From positions 744,001 to 808,000 of the forward strand of contig NZ_NWUS01000001.1 of the NCBI RefSeq assembly GCF_014048475.1: a stretch of DNA of 64,000 nt, read 5' to 3'. This DNA is from Bombella favorum. Its GTDB lineage: Bacteria > Pseudomonadota > Alphaproteobacteria > Acetobacterales > Acetobacteraceae. The notes below the pieces were generated by a model. It saw only the letters and a list, made by a program, of their open reading frames with translations. It was not told the origin of the DNA and did not search any database. Below are positions 17,589-28,264 of this stretch, piece by piece (the stretch's first letter is position 1; the number at the start of each line of letters is the position of its first letter). The translations under genes were made by a program, and so were the position numbers.

Positions 17589-19664
17589 TCAGTCTTCTGC
17601 GGCCCGTAGCAAGAGGTGGACCTGCTCGTAAACAGCCTGTTCTGTAAAGCCGAATTTTTCCATCAGCTCTGACGCCGCTCCGGATTCACCAAAGCTATTC
17701 ATGGCAATGACGACACCGTCCAGCCCCACATAGCGGTCCCAGCCAAACCCGGACGCCATTTCCACACCGACACGCCTACGGACAGAAGGCGGCAACACGT
17801 CGTCACGATAGGTGCGATCCTGCTTCTCGAATAGCTCAAAGCTCGGAATGGAGACTACACGGGCCCGCACACCCTCGGCCTTCAGCCGTTCATAGACCCC
17901 AACAACAAGCGACACTTCGGAGCCAGAAGCCATAAGCAGGATATCCGGCGTGCCTTCGCAATCTGCCAGAACATAACCACCACGGGCCACGCCAGCGGCA
18001 GGAGCATAATGGGTACGGTCCAGCGTTGGCAGATTCTGCCGGGTCAAGGCAAGGGCCACAGGGCCAGCACGGTGCTGCATGGCGACACGCCAGCTTTCCA
18101 CCACTTCATTTGCATCTGCTGGGCGCAACATAGTCAGCCCCGGCATCGCCCGGAACTGGGCCAGCTGTTCGATCGGCTGGTGGGTCGGTCCATCTTCACC
18201 CACGCCAATAGAATCATGAGTAAAGACATAGATCACCGGCAGATGCATCAAAGCAGCAAGACGGATAGCGGGCTTCATGTAATCCGAGAAGATCAGAAAG
18301 CCCGCACAGAAAGGCCGCAGGCCACTCAGGGCTAGACCATTGCAAATGGCCGCCATCGCATGTTCACGCACTCCGAAATGGACGTTCCGACCGTCATAAT
18401 GCGCCCCTTCCTGCACCATGTTGGACGGAGCCTGCAACGACCGCGCCCCCTGGATGAGCGTCTTAGTGGATGGTGCAAGGTCTGCCGCCCCACCAACCAG
18501 CCACGGGAACTGGGACGCTATGGCATTCAGCACCTCACCGGAACTCTGGCGGGATGCGATCCCTTTTTCATCAGCAGGATAGACGGGCAAATTTTTGTCC
18601 CAGCTTTCCGGCAATGTACCAGCAAAGATGTGCTTTAGCTCATCCCCTTCCTTCGGATACTCGGTACAATAGGCAGCAAACTGCGCTTCCCATTCCGCCT
18701 GGGCCTTAGCACCACGCTGGCCAGCCAGCTCCTGGAAACGTTCCTTCACGCCCTCAGGCACAGTAAAGTGCGGTGCATCATCGGGCCAGCCGTAGGCTTT
18801 TTTGGCCCCCACCAGTGCTTCCATGCCGAGCGGCTCACCATGGGCGGAGGCTGTACCCGCCTTACCCGGTGCCCCATAGCCAATGACCGTCTTCAGAATG
18901 ATCAGCGTTGGGCGGAAGGTTTCTGCACGGCCCTGCTGTAGAGCGTCACAGATGGCAGGAACATCATTGCCATCGTCTACCTCCAGCACCTGCCACCCGT
19001 AAGCGGCAAAACGCATGGCCACGTCTTCCGTAAAGGTTACATCTGTGGAGCCTTCAATGGAAATGCGGTTGCTGTCATAAACCCATGTCAGGTTACCTAG
19101 CTTGAGATGCCCTGCTAGAGACGCAGCCTCGGCGGCGACACCCTCCATGATGTCCCCATCACCGCAGAAAGAGGTAATGTGATAGCCAAACAGGTCGTAG
19201 CCCGGTCGCCCATAATGTGTAGCAAGCCACCGCTCGGCCATGGCCATGCCGACGGCACTGCTGCATCCCTGCCCCAACGGGCCGGTCGTGATTTCTACAC
19301 CGGCAGTCAGCCCATATTCAGGATGACCCGGCGTGCGGGATTCAAACCGGCGGAAGTTTTTTAAGTCTTCCAACGTCAGAGCCGGGCGGTCAACGACCTG
19401 CCCGTTCTCAATATCCTTCACTCCAGCAAGAAAGACCGTGGCATAGAGAAGGATAGACGCATGCCCACCCGAGAGAATAAATCGGTCACGCCCCGGCCAA
19501 AAGGGATCGGCCGGGTTATAATACATCGTAAACTGCCAATAAGCATACATAGCCGGAGCCAGAGCCATTGCGGTACCCGGATGACCGGATTTTGCGCGCT
19601 CTACACTATCCATCACCAATGTGCGGATCGTGTCTATGCCAAGTTTCGACAGCATACTGTTCAC
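17589..19664 (-). CDS. tkt: Transketolase
   Basis: This thiamine-diphosphate enzyme moves two-carbon units in the non-oxidative branch. The 691 residues show SGHPGTAMALAPAMYAYW near 26, LSGGHASILLYA near 65, the ThDP motif FCGDGDIMEGVAAEAASLAG near 155 and a pyrimidine-binding domain with FGVREHAMAAICNG near 425. Length is typical. The GTG at 19664 lies 11 bases after GAGG; an internal ATG at 19655 is the alternative. It is the first gene of the operon. Confidence 0.95.
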   Translation of the reverse strand: MNSMLSKLGIDTIRTLVMDSVERAKSGHPGTAMALAPAMYAYWQFTMYYNPADPFWPGRDRFILSGGHASILLYATVFLAGVKDIENGQVVDRPALTLEDLKNFRRFESRTPGHPEYGLTAGVEITTGPLGQGCSSAVGMAMAERWLATHYGRPGYDLFGYHITSFCGDGDIMEGVAAEAASLAGHLKLGNLTWVYDSNRISIEGSTDVTFTEDVAMRFAAYGWQVLEVDDGNDVPAICDALQQGRAETFRPTLIILKTVIGYGAPGKAGTASAHGEPLGMEALVGAKKAYGWPDDAPHFTVPEGVKERFQELAGQRGAKAQAEWEAQFAAYCTEYPKEGDELKHIFAGTLPESWDKNLPVYPADEKGIASRQSSGEVLNAIASQFPWLVGGAADLAPSTKTLIQGARSLQAPSNMVQEGAHYDGRNVHFGVREHAMAAICNGLALSGLRPFCAGFLIFSDYMKPAIRLAALMHLPVIYVFTHDSIGVGEDGPTHQPIEQLAQFRAMPGLTMLRPADANEVVESWRVAMQHRAGPVALALTRQNLPTLDRTHYAPAAGVARGGYVLADCEGTPDILLMASGSEVSLVVGVYERLKAEGVRARVVSIPSFELFEKQDRTYRDDVLPPSVRRRVGVEMASGFGWDRYVGLDGVVIAMNSFGESGAASELMEKFGFTEQAVYEQVHLLLRAAED

Positions 19665-20012
19665 TGATCTAACATCCTCAATTCAAACAATCATCCGGTC
19701 TCCCATGTCAGGCTCATGCCCCTTAACACGGCCTGTCATAGTCCGGATATTTCACAAGTGGCCTTATCCTGCGAAAGAACGCAATGCCCAACAGACAAAT
19801 AAGGTCAATTTTCCTACCTCCAGAGTATAGACAGGTCGCACCTGTCAGACCCTACGGCAGATTCCGGTCAGGCTGCCCTCTTCCATCCATCCTGCATCAA
19901 TCACATATCCGACGTATCAGAGAGGGCCTTCCCCCTTGACCTGACCGCAAACAGGCAGGACATTCGGAGGCCACATGCGTGCACATTCTTTTATCACAAA
20001 GGCAGCCCATCC
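19665..20012. other. Divergent promoter region between tkt and the ankyrin gene
   Basis: The 348-base spacer has no convincing gene. It holds a minus-strand promoter candidate with a palindrome (19824-19846) and a possible plus-strand -35 box TTGACC near 19934 with only a weak -10. Confidence 0.6.
19824..19846 (-). promoter_or_regulatory. Candidate promoter -10 box and operator of the pentose-phosphate operon
   Basis: On the minus strand a TATACT -10 hexamer (19824-19829) directly follows a perfect inverted repeat GACAGGT-N3-ACCTGTC (19830-19846). The repeat is 17 bases long, exactly the usual distance between -35 and -10 boxes, so a bound protein would sit inside the promoter. The predicted transcript starts about 150 bases before tkt. 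The -35 box itself is poor, which would fit activator-dependent use. Confidence 0.5.
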
Positions 20013-20516
20013 ATGACGCAGCCCGAAATGTCCTTCACCCCAGAGCAGATCACCGCTCTCTTCATCGATGCGGCCCGCAATGGAGAGAATGATCTGGTCA
20101 GACAGTTTCTCGAAGCCGGAATGCCTGCCGACTGCGCCGACAGCCGCGGCTATACCCCACTGATTGTCGCCACTTATAACGACCAGCTCGACACAGCTCG
20201 CCTGCTGCTGGATAACGGGGCCGACCCGAATGGCGTGGATGCCAAGGGAGCTACGGCTCTCTCCGGTGTGGCTTTTAAAGGATATGAGGCCATTGCCCTC
20301 CTGCTGCTGGAACGTGGAGCGCATATTGATCAAGCCAACCATGCTGGACGCACGCCGCTCATGTTTGCCATCATGTTCGGGCGGCAGGGCATAGCCCGTA
20401 TGCTGCTGGAACATGGTGCCAACCCCGATATTCGTGATGCCGAGGGCCTGTCCGCCCGTGACCTTGCTCACCGCCAGGGATTAGGCAGCCTGTTTGATGG
20501 GGCAACGGCACAATGA
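20013..20516 (+). CDS. Ankyrin repeat protein
   Basis: This 167-residue soluble protein consists of about four ankyrin repeats, recognisable from GYTPLIVATYNDQLDTARLLL, then GATALSGVAFKGYEAIALLLLE, GRTPLMFAIMFGRQGIARMLL and a degenerate last repeat (GLSARDLAHRQG). It has no signal peptide. Ankyrin domains bind proteins, and the partner is unknown. It overlaps hisC by four bases (ATGA), so the two are probably co-translated. Confidence 0.85.
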   Translation: MTQPEMSFTPEQITALFIDAARNGENDLVRQFLEAGMPADCADSRGYTPLIVATYNDQLDTARLLLDNGADPNGVDAKGATALSGVAFKGYEAIALLLLERGAHIDQANHAGRTPLMFAIMFGRQGIARMLLEHGANPDIRDAEGLSARDLAHRQGLGSLFDGATAQ

Positions 20517-21577
20517 GCCAGTTCTGGAACAGGAAGGTCCACGACCTCCAGCCTTACGTCCCCGGCGAACAACCCCGCATGGCCACGCTCATAAAGCTAA
20601 ACACCAATGAGTCCCCCTACGGCCCGTCCCCTCGTGCGCTGGAAGCCATAAAGGCCAGCGCAGATGACCGCCTACGCCTCTATCCCGACCCGGCGGCCCT
20701 CGCCCTGTGTACGGCCATTGCCGAACAGGAACAGGTTCCAGTTGAATGTATCTTCGCTGGGAACGGCTCTGATGAAGTCCTCGCCCATGCTTTCCAGGCG
20801 TTATTCCGCAATGATGCGCCGATATTGTTTAGCGATGTGACCTACGGTTTCTACCCGATCTACTGCCAGATGTTCGGGCTGGAGTACCGTACTATTCCCC
20901 TGCGGGATGATTTCACCATCGCCGTGGAGGATTATGAGGGGCCGGCTGGCGGCATCATCATCGCCAATCCCAACGCCAATACTGGTATCGGTCTGCCTGT
21001 ATCGGCTATTGAGTCGCTGCTAAAACGCTTCACCACCCAGACGGTCATCATTGATGAAGCCTATGTTGACTTCGGTGGCAAGAGTGTCGTGCCACTCACG
21101 CAGCGTTACCCCAATTTACTCGTTACCCGTACCTTCTCCAAATCCTCCGGGCTGGCGGGGCTGCGTGTAGGCTATGCTATCGGCTCGCCCGAGCTGATCG
21201 AAGGGCTGATACGGGTGAAGGACAGCTTCAACTCCTACCCCCTCTCCCGCCCTGCACAGGCCGGGGCGGAGGCATCTGTCCGGGATAAAGCATGGCTGGA
21301 ACAAACCGTAGGCCGCATCATCGCCACACGGGACCGCACCGTCACAGCCCTGCGGGAGCGTGGGCTGAAGGTTCTGCCCTCTGTAGGTAACTTCATTCTG
21401 GTGCATCACCCCGACTGTTCGTCTGATACACTCTTCAATGCTCTGCGGGAGCGGGCTATCATCGTTCGCCATCAGGGCAGCAGCCCCCGCATCAGCGACT
21501 GGCTCCGCATCACCATCGGCTCAGATGAGGAAATGGATGCCTTGCTGAAGGCACTGGATGAAATCCTGTCTCTCTAA
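20513..21577 (+). CDS. hisC: Histidinol-phosphate aminotransferase
   Basis: This PLP enzyme of fold type I makes histidinol phosphate in histidine synthesis, and homologues may also serve aromatic amino acids. The 354 residues show NTNESPYGPSPRALEA near 24, FAGNGSDEVLAHAF near 82, the IIDEAYVDF segment near 180 and the PLP lysine in RTFSKSSGLAGLRVGY near 205. Length is normal. It lies between an ankyrin gene and an aminopeptidase, away from other his genes. Confidence 0.9.
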   Translation: MSQFWNRKVHDLQPYVPGEQPRMATLIKLNTNESPYGPSPRALEAIKASADDRLRLYPDPAALALCTAIAEQEQVPVECIFAGNGSDEVLAHAFQALFRNDAPILFSDVTYGFYPIYCQMFGLEYRTIPLRDDFTIAVEDYEGPAGGIIIANPNANTGIGLPVSAIESLLKRFTTQTVIIDEAYVDFGGKSVVPLTQRYPNLLVTRTFSKSSGLAGLRVGYAIGSPELIEGLIRVKDSFNSYPLSRPAQAGAEASVRDKAWLEQTVGRIIATRDRTVTALRERGLKVLPSVGNFILVHHPDCSSDTLFNALRERAIIVRHQGSSPRISDWLRITIGSDEEMDALLKALDEILSL

Positions 21578-21613
21578 TTCCATCCAAACATCATCATTTC
21601 ACGAGATTATCCC

Positions 21614-22852
21614 ATGCCCACATCACCTTTCACACATGAGCAGCTTCTGGACCGTCTGGCTGAAGTTTCCGTCCGTACAGGGCTGAACATCACACCCGGC
21701 CAGCAACTCATCATCACAGCAGGGCTGGAGGCTGTACCTCTCATCCGGCGTATTACCGCCCACGCCTACAAGGCTGGGGCCTCTCTCGTCACCACGCTGT
21801 ATCAGGATGATGAAACCACGCTAGCCCGCTTTATTCACGGGCACGAGGACGGCTTCGACACCGCTGCGGGCTGGCTAGCCAATGGCATGGCAGAGGCTTT
21901 TGGCAACGGGGCCGCCCGTATGGCCATCACAGGGGGGAACCCCACCCTGCTGAAGGACCAGAACCCGGACCATATCTCCCGTGTTAGCCGGGCCAATTCT
22001 GCAGCCTATCGTCCTGCTATGGAGCGCATCACCAATTTTGACATCAACTGGAACATCATCGCCTGTGCCACCCCAGCATGGGCACAACAGGTCTTCCCCG
22101 ACCTCCCAGAAGATGAAGCCCTGAAAGCTCTGTGGAACGGCATCTTCCATGCCTCCCGTGTGGATGTGGCAGACCCTGTCTCCGCTTGGGCGGAGCATAA
22201 CAAGACCCTCCATGCCCGTGCCGCCATGCTCAATGACCGCCGCTTTGACGCCCTGCACTTCACCGGGCCGGGAACAGACCTAACGGTCGGGCTGGCTGAT
22301 GGTCACCTCTGGGCTGGTGGGTCTGAGGAGGCCAGAAATGGCGTTGTCTGCAACCCGAACATTCCGACAGAAGAGGTCTTCACCACACCGCACTGCGCCC
22401 GTGTGGAAGGGACCGTCTCCAGCACTAAGCCGCTCTTTCATCAAGGTTCCTTGATCGACGGGATTCAGGTCCGATTTGAGAAAGGCCGCATTGTGGAGGC
22501 TCACGCCAGCAAAGGCGAAGATGTGCTAAACCGCATCCTAGAGAGTGATGCAGGGGCTCGCCGCATTGGTGAGGTTGCCCTTGTTCCTCACTCCTCCCCA
22601 ATCTCCCAGAGTGGCATCCTGTATCAGAACACTCTGTTTGATGAGAATGCCGCCTGCCATATCGCCCTCGGCCAAGCCTACACAAAATGTATGACCGACC
22701 CTGACGGGCTAAGCGAGGATGAACTGATTGCCCGTGGGGCCAATCACTCCATCATCCATATCGATTGGATGATCGGTTCCGACAGAATCGATATCGATGG
22801 GGTGAAGGACGGTCAGAAAGTTCCTCTCATGCGCTCTGGTGAGTGGGTCTAA
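21614..22852 (+). CDS. M29 family metallo-aminopeptidase
   Basis: This 412-residue cytosolic aminopeptidase removes N-terminal residues from peptides. It resembles AmpS/AmpT/PepS, with metal-ligand regions NIPTEEVFTTPH (Glu and His), EGTVSSTKPL and the C-terminal GANHSIIHIDWMIGS (two His and Asp). It has no signal peptide. The stop codon overlaps the start of the next gene as TAATG. Confidence 0.9.
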   Translation: MPTSPFTHEQLLDRLAEVSVRTGLNITPGQQLIITAGLEAVPLIRRITAHAYKAGASLVTTLYQDDETTLARFIHGHEDGFDTAAGWLANGMAEAFGNGAARMAITGGNPTLLKDQNPDHISRVSRANSAAYRPAMERITNFDINWNIIACATPAWAQQVFPDLPEDEALKALWNGIFHASRVDVADPVSAWAEHNKTLHARAAMLNDRRFDALHFTGPGTDLTVGLADGHLWAGGSEEARNGVVCNPNIPTEEVFTTPHCARVEGTVSSTKPLFHQGSLIDGIQVRFEKGRIVEAHASKGEDVLNRILESDAGARRIGEVALVPHSSPISQSGILYQNTLFDENAACHIALGQAYTKCMTDPDGLSEDELIARGANHSIIHIDWMIGSDRIDIDGVKDGQKVPLMRSGEWV

Positions 22853-23304
22853 TGGCCATCACGCTTGATCCAACCCGCCTGCCCAAACTGGATATCCTCT
22901 CTCTTGCCCAGAACGGCCTCATCCTTCGTGCCGAACGGACTACACCAGAGGCGGGGATTCCTAGTTTTCTAACCCGTGCGGGCTGGAACGAGCTCATCGC
23001 CCATCATCGCCACTCCACAACGGAGGGAGGCGAGACGGAAGAGCAAACAGCCAGCCGCCTCCTCCCTGCGCTGGAGCGCATCAGTGCCCGCCTCCTTAGC
23101 GAGGCGGCCCGCGGGGCGGAGACACAGGGGCAGCAGGATGCGTCTGTCTTCACGCTGGAGACCGACCTCTTTCCCAGCTCTACACAGACACGCCTTGTAC
23201 TGGTTGCAGATAAGACACATCCCGTTGCTTGTGCGCTGATTGGCACGCCAGAACAGATCACCCAGCTTCTGGCATCCAGCACGGCAGAGCCTGGCGACGC
23301 CTAA
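22852..23304 (+). CDS. Protein of unknown function, 150 aa
   Basis: I do not recognise this protein. It is soluble, rich in Ala, Glu and Thr, with the middle GETEEQTASRLLPALERISARLL forming an amphipathic helix and a C-terminal part (TRLVLVADKTHPVACALIG) that looks like a beta strand pair. The ATG overlaps the stop of the aminopeptidase gene (TAATG), which makes translational coupling and a shared job plausible. Confidence 0.65.
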   Translation: MAITLDPTRLPKLDILSLAQNGLILRAERTTPEAGIPSFLTRAGWNELIAHHRHSTTEGGETEEQTASRLLPALERISARLLSEAARGAETQGQQDASVFTLETDLFPSSTQTRLVLVADKTHPVACALIGTPEQITQLLASSTAEPGDA

Positions 23305-23788
23305 AGCGATTCGGACTTCCAGACTCCTAATTGTATTATTTTGCTCCATAAAAATGGGAGTAAAGCGGTTTTATTTCTTTGCGTAAAAAATTATTAAGCG
23401 GCTCCCACTCCGTAAAAAAAGAAAAGTTATTCCGATAAGTGTGTTCGATAATTTGCTCTAATGTGGCGGCATGCTTATTTTAATTTTTTCTTTATTTAGT
23501 AAAACGCTTTTCACGTTCCTGTGATATTCATCTAAAATTGAATATACATAGATTGATACACACAAAGGTATAAGTATTCATCTTAATTATTGAAGCCTAC
23601 CCCCCTTATTTTCTTTCTCACAGCAAAAGACGACATTAAATTATCATCTACTCAACACAAAAATGCCCCATACGAGGAGCAGAAGTAGCTCCTGTTCTAG
23701 TTGTATGGATTACAAGAAAAACAATCAAAGGTTGCATCCTATAAAAAATATCTTCCATACTACAACCAGTCCAAGGGGAGTTGAAATT
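23305..23788. other. AT-rich intergenic region upstream of ctrA
   Basis: These 484 bases hold no convincing gene. Noted here: two GANTC sites (23308-23312, 23322-23326), three related motifs of the type AAGCGRYT near 23303, 23362 and 23395, a CtrA-like half-site pair TTAA-N7-TTTA at 23480-23494, and a weak promoter-like pair TTGATA (23553) and TATTCA (23575). Confidence 0.5.
23480..23494 (+). promoter_or_regulatory. Candidate CtrA box in the ctrA leader
   Basis: TTAA, seven bases and TTTA match the TTAA-N7-TTAA CtrA consensus at seven of eight positions. In Caulobacter CtrA regulates its own promoters. The AT-rich setting raises the chance of coincidence. Confidence 0.35.
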
Positions 23789-24538
23789 ATGCGTATTCTC
23801 ATCGCTGATACCGACAGCGTTGCGGTAAACTATCTGGTGAAGGTGTTGGAAAAATCTTCTTATGCGGTCGACCATGTCAGAACCGCTGATGAAGCTCTCA
23901 ACATGTTCAAGCACTACGATTATGATCTATTCATAACCGAGCTGAACTTGGCTGACCTACCAGGGGAAGAATTGATCCGCCAGCTTCGGCGCTCCCGCAT
24001 CGCAACGCCTGTCATGGTTTTGTCTGCCCGGATGGATTCCTCCACCAAGGTTGCTGCCTTCTCCGCTGGTGCTGATGACTATGTGACAAAGCCCTTCGAT
24101 ATAAACGAGGCACAGGCCCGTATTCAGGCCCTAACCCGCCGTGCCTATGGCATCTCCGAGCCACGCCTGCGTGTCGGCCCGCTAGAGCTGGACCTGGAGA
24201 GCCGGATGGTCAGCGTCAATGGTCACTTCCTGCACCTGACCAGCAAAGAATATTCCATTCTGGAGCTGCTCCTTCTGCGTAAGGGCGCTGTCCTTACCAA
24301 GGATATGTTCCTGAATCACCTCTATGGCGGCATTGATGAGCCCGAGATGAAGATCATCGACGTGTTCATCTGCAAGCTGCGCCGTAAGCTCCAGCGTTTT
24401 GGGGCCGAGCATATGATCACTACCGTCTGGGGCCGCGGCTACATTCTGCAAGACCCAGCCGCGATATCCAACGGCGCAAACCATGTTGCCCCGCAGCCCT
24501 TTTCTGACGGGACTCCCCCCATGCGTCAGGCTGGCTAA
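23789..24538 (+). CDS. ctrA: CtrA-type response regulator with Glu at the phosphorylation site
   Basis: This 249-residue OmpR/PhoB-class regulator has an N-terminal receiver and a C-terminal winged helix. The DNA-binding half is almost identical in pattern to Caulobacter CtrA: LTSKEYSILELLLLRKG, then FLNHLYGGIDEPEMKIIDVF and VWGRGYIL. In the receiver, alignment without gaps puts Glu at residue 51 (codon GAG at 23939-23941, context FITELNL) where CtrA has the phosphorylated Asp. One of the acidic-pocket residues (position 8) is Thr, while the switch Lys (TKPF) is kept. D51E is the classic phosphate-mimic in Caulobacter. The ATG at 23789 follows AAGGGGAG; the frame is open upstream to 23663 but with unlikely sequence. 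Confidence 0.92.
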   Translation: MRILIADTDSVAVNYLVKVLEKSSYAVDHVRTADEALNMFKHYDYDLFITELNLADLPGEELIRQLRRSRIATPVMVLSARMDSSTKVAAFSAGADDYVTKPFDINEAQARIQALTRRAYGISEPRLRVGPLELDLESRMVSVNGHFLHLTSKEYSILELLLLRKGAVLTKDMFLNHLYGGIDEPEMKIIDVFICKLRRKLQRFGAEHMITTVWGRGYILQDPAAISNGANHVAPQPFSDGTPPMRQAG

Positions 24539-24544
24539 AACAGA

Positions 24545-24579
24545 AAAAGGGGCAGATGCCGAGGCAGCCCCTTCTTCTT
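24545..24579 (+). terminator. Terminator after ctrA
   Basis: Arms AAGGGGC and GCCCCTT (24547-24553, 24567-24573), with inner TGC/GCA pairing, are followed by CTTCTT. It lies nine bases after the ctrA stop. Confidence 0.65.
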
Positions 24580-24598
24580 ACGCTATCAATGCTCTAAC

Positions 24599-24636
24599 AA
24601 AAAAGCCCCCGTTGCCAAAGGCTCGGGGGCTTCTTC
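24599..24636 (-). terminator. Terminator after glmM
   Basis: Perfect arms GCCCCCG and CGGGGGC (24605-24611, 24624-24630) are followed on the minus strand by six T, about 30 bases past the glmM stop. On the plus strand it could also back up the ctrA terminator. Confidence 0.8.
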
Positions 24637-24661
24637 TCTGCGCAGAATCCTCATGTATTGT

Positions 24662-26032
24662 TTAGCTAACTGCCAGCTGCTGGATGTGAGCACTGACCCG
24701 CTCCACCACATCCGCTACTAGTGCCTCATCCCGGGCTTCCACCATCACACGGATCAAAGGTTCCGTACCACTCGCCCGCAAAACGAGACGCCCCTTCCCA
24801 GCAAGCTTCTCTTCCGCCCAGCGGACAATCTCTCCCAGAGCTGGGTTCTGCATGGGGTTTGTGCCCTTATAGGGCACATTCTTCAAGGTCTGCGGATATG
24901 GCGTAAAAAGGTGGCAGAGCTCACTTGCAGGTCTGCCAGAGTCTACCAACGCTGCCAGAACCTGAAGAGCGGCTAAAAGACCATCCCCCGTTGTCGCATG
25001 GTCGGACAACACCATGTGGCCAGACTGTTCCCCGCCCAAGTTTCCGCCAGTCTGGCGCATACGCTCTACAACGTAACGATCACCAACTGCTGTGCGATGC
25101 AGGCTCAGCCCCTGTGTTTTCAGATACTCTTCCAGCCCGATATTGGACATAACAGTCGCCACAATTTCGGTACCATTCAGCCATCCCATGCGCTTCCAAA
25201 GCGTAGCGATAAGGGCCAGTATCTGGTCACCATCCACCAACTCGCCACGCTCATTAGCAAACAGGACACGGTCCGCATCACCATCAAGCGCAATGCCGCA
25301 ATCAGCCTTATTGGCACGCACCGCCTCGCAAAGAGCCTCTGGGTGGGTGGAGCCAACACCATCATTGATGTTCAGACCATCCGGCGAAGCCCCGATGGTG
25401 ATGACCTCTGCCCCAAGCTCCCACAAGGCGGCAGGTGCCACACGGTAGGCAGAACCATGCGCACAATCTAGGACAATCTTCAGACCATCCAAACGCAACC
25501 CACGGGGAAAGGAGGATTTGACACTCTCAATATACCGCCCGGCAGCGTCATTCAGGCGAGAGGCCCGCCCTATGGCCGCAGGAGAGGCTAGCTGGCCGCT
25601 CAGGTCTTCTGCCATGAGGGCCTCAATCTCTTTCTCCACCGCATCGGAGAGCTTAAACCCATCCGGACCAAACAGCTTGATCCCATTATCCGTAAATGGA
25701 TTATGGGATGCTGAGATCATAACCCCCAGATCGGCCCTCAGAGAACGTGTAAGGAAAGCAACAGCCGGAGTTGGCAGTGGGCCCAGCAACACCACATCCA
25801 CACCAGCGGACAGAAACCCCGAGACCAGAGCACACTCGATCATATAGCCAGAAAGGCGTGTATCCTTACCAAGTACAACCGTATGGCGGTGCTGTCTCCC
25901 TGTCTCGCCCTGCCGGCAGAAATAAAGTCCCGCCGCCTGCCCCAACTTCTGAGCAATCTCAACCGTCATGGGTGCCGTATTGGCCGTACCACGGATACCG
26001 TCAGTGCCGAAAAACATCCGCCTGTCTGCCAT
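24662..26032 (-). CDS. glmM: Phosphoglucosamine mutase
   Basis: It converts glucosamine 6-phosphate to glucosamine 1-phosphate for UDP-GlcNAc, peptidoglycan and LPS. The 456 residues show [12 protein letters not shown] near 9, the phosphoserine loop [17 protein letters not shown] near 100, metal loop [11 protein letters not shown] near 245, the sugar loop [12 protein letters not shown] near 330 and phosphate loop [14 protein letters not shown] near 415. The ATG at 26032 follows GAGGGGA; an upstream in-frame start at 26098 encodes unlikely residues. ftsH-glmM order is common in proteobacteria. Confidence 0.96.
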   Translation of the reverse strand: MADRRMFFGTDGIRGTANTAPMTVEIAQKLGQAAGLYFCRQGETGRQHRHTVVLGKDTRLSGYMIECALVSGFLSAGVDVVLLGPLPTPAVAFLTRSLRADLGVMISASHNPFTDNGIKLFGPDGFKLSDAVEKEIEALMAEDLSGQLASPAAIGRASRLNDAAGRYIESVKSSFPRGLRLDGLKIVLDCAHGSAYRVAPAALWELGAEVITIGASPDGLNINDGVGSTHPEALCEAVRANKADCGIALDGDADRVLFANERGELVDGDQILALIATLWKRMGWLNGTEIVATVMSNIGLEEYLKTQGLSLHRTAVGDRYVVERMRQTGGNLGGEQSGHMVLSDHATTGDGLLAALQVLAALVDSGRPASELCHLFTPYPQTLKNVPYKGTNPMQNPALGEIVRWAEEKLAGKGRLVLRASGTEPLIRVMVEARDEALVADVVERVSAHIQQLAVS

Positions 26033-26167
26033 GACTTCCCCTCTGTTTTTTCTGTCTCTCTGCCTGCTTTCTACCGGTCGCCGACAGGACAGGCCCACCT
26101 GTTACACCATGAAACGCCCCCTGAAATGCCAGCCATTCCCTTGATACGCAAGCATTTCGTAAACAAA

Positions 26168-26205
26168 ACGGGCGTATAGCCACCGCCATACGCCCGTCCC
26201 ACTTA
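26168..26205 (-). terminator. Terminator after ftsH
   Basis: Perfect 10-base arms ACGGGCGTAT and ATACGCCCGT (26168-26177, 26188-26197) are followed on the minus strand by TTTTGTTT. It lies in the 193-base gap between ftsH and glmM, so glmM may also have its own promoter. Confidence 0.75.
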
Positions 26206-26225
26206 TCAACGAACAGTCTATTATA

Positions 26226-28115
<1,890 letters not shown>

Positions 28116-28264
28116 CTCTACAAACACCTCACAAATCGGGGCACAGGGGCAGAGCCCACACCACACTTAGTCCCTTCAAGATAGGTATTTCTGGCGGCGT
28201 TCCCACCCCCATCGGGGCAAAATGGATGAAAAACCCTCATCTCGCCGCATTTATCAAGCTAGTT

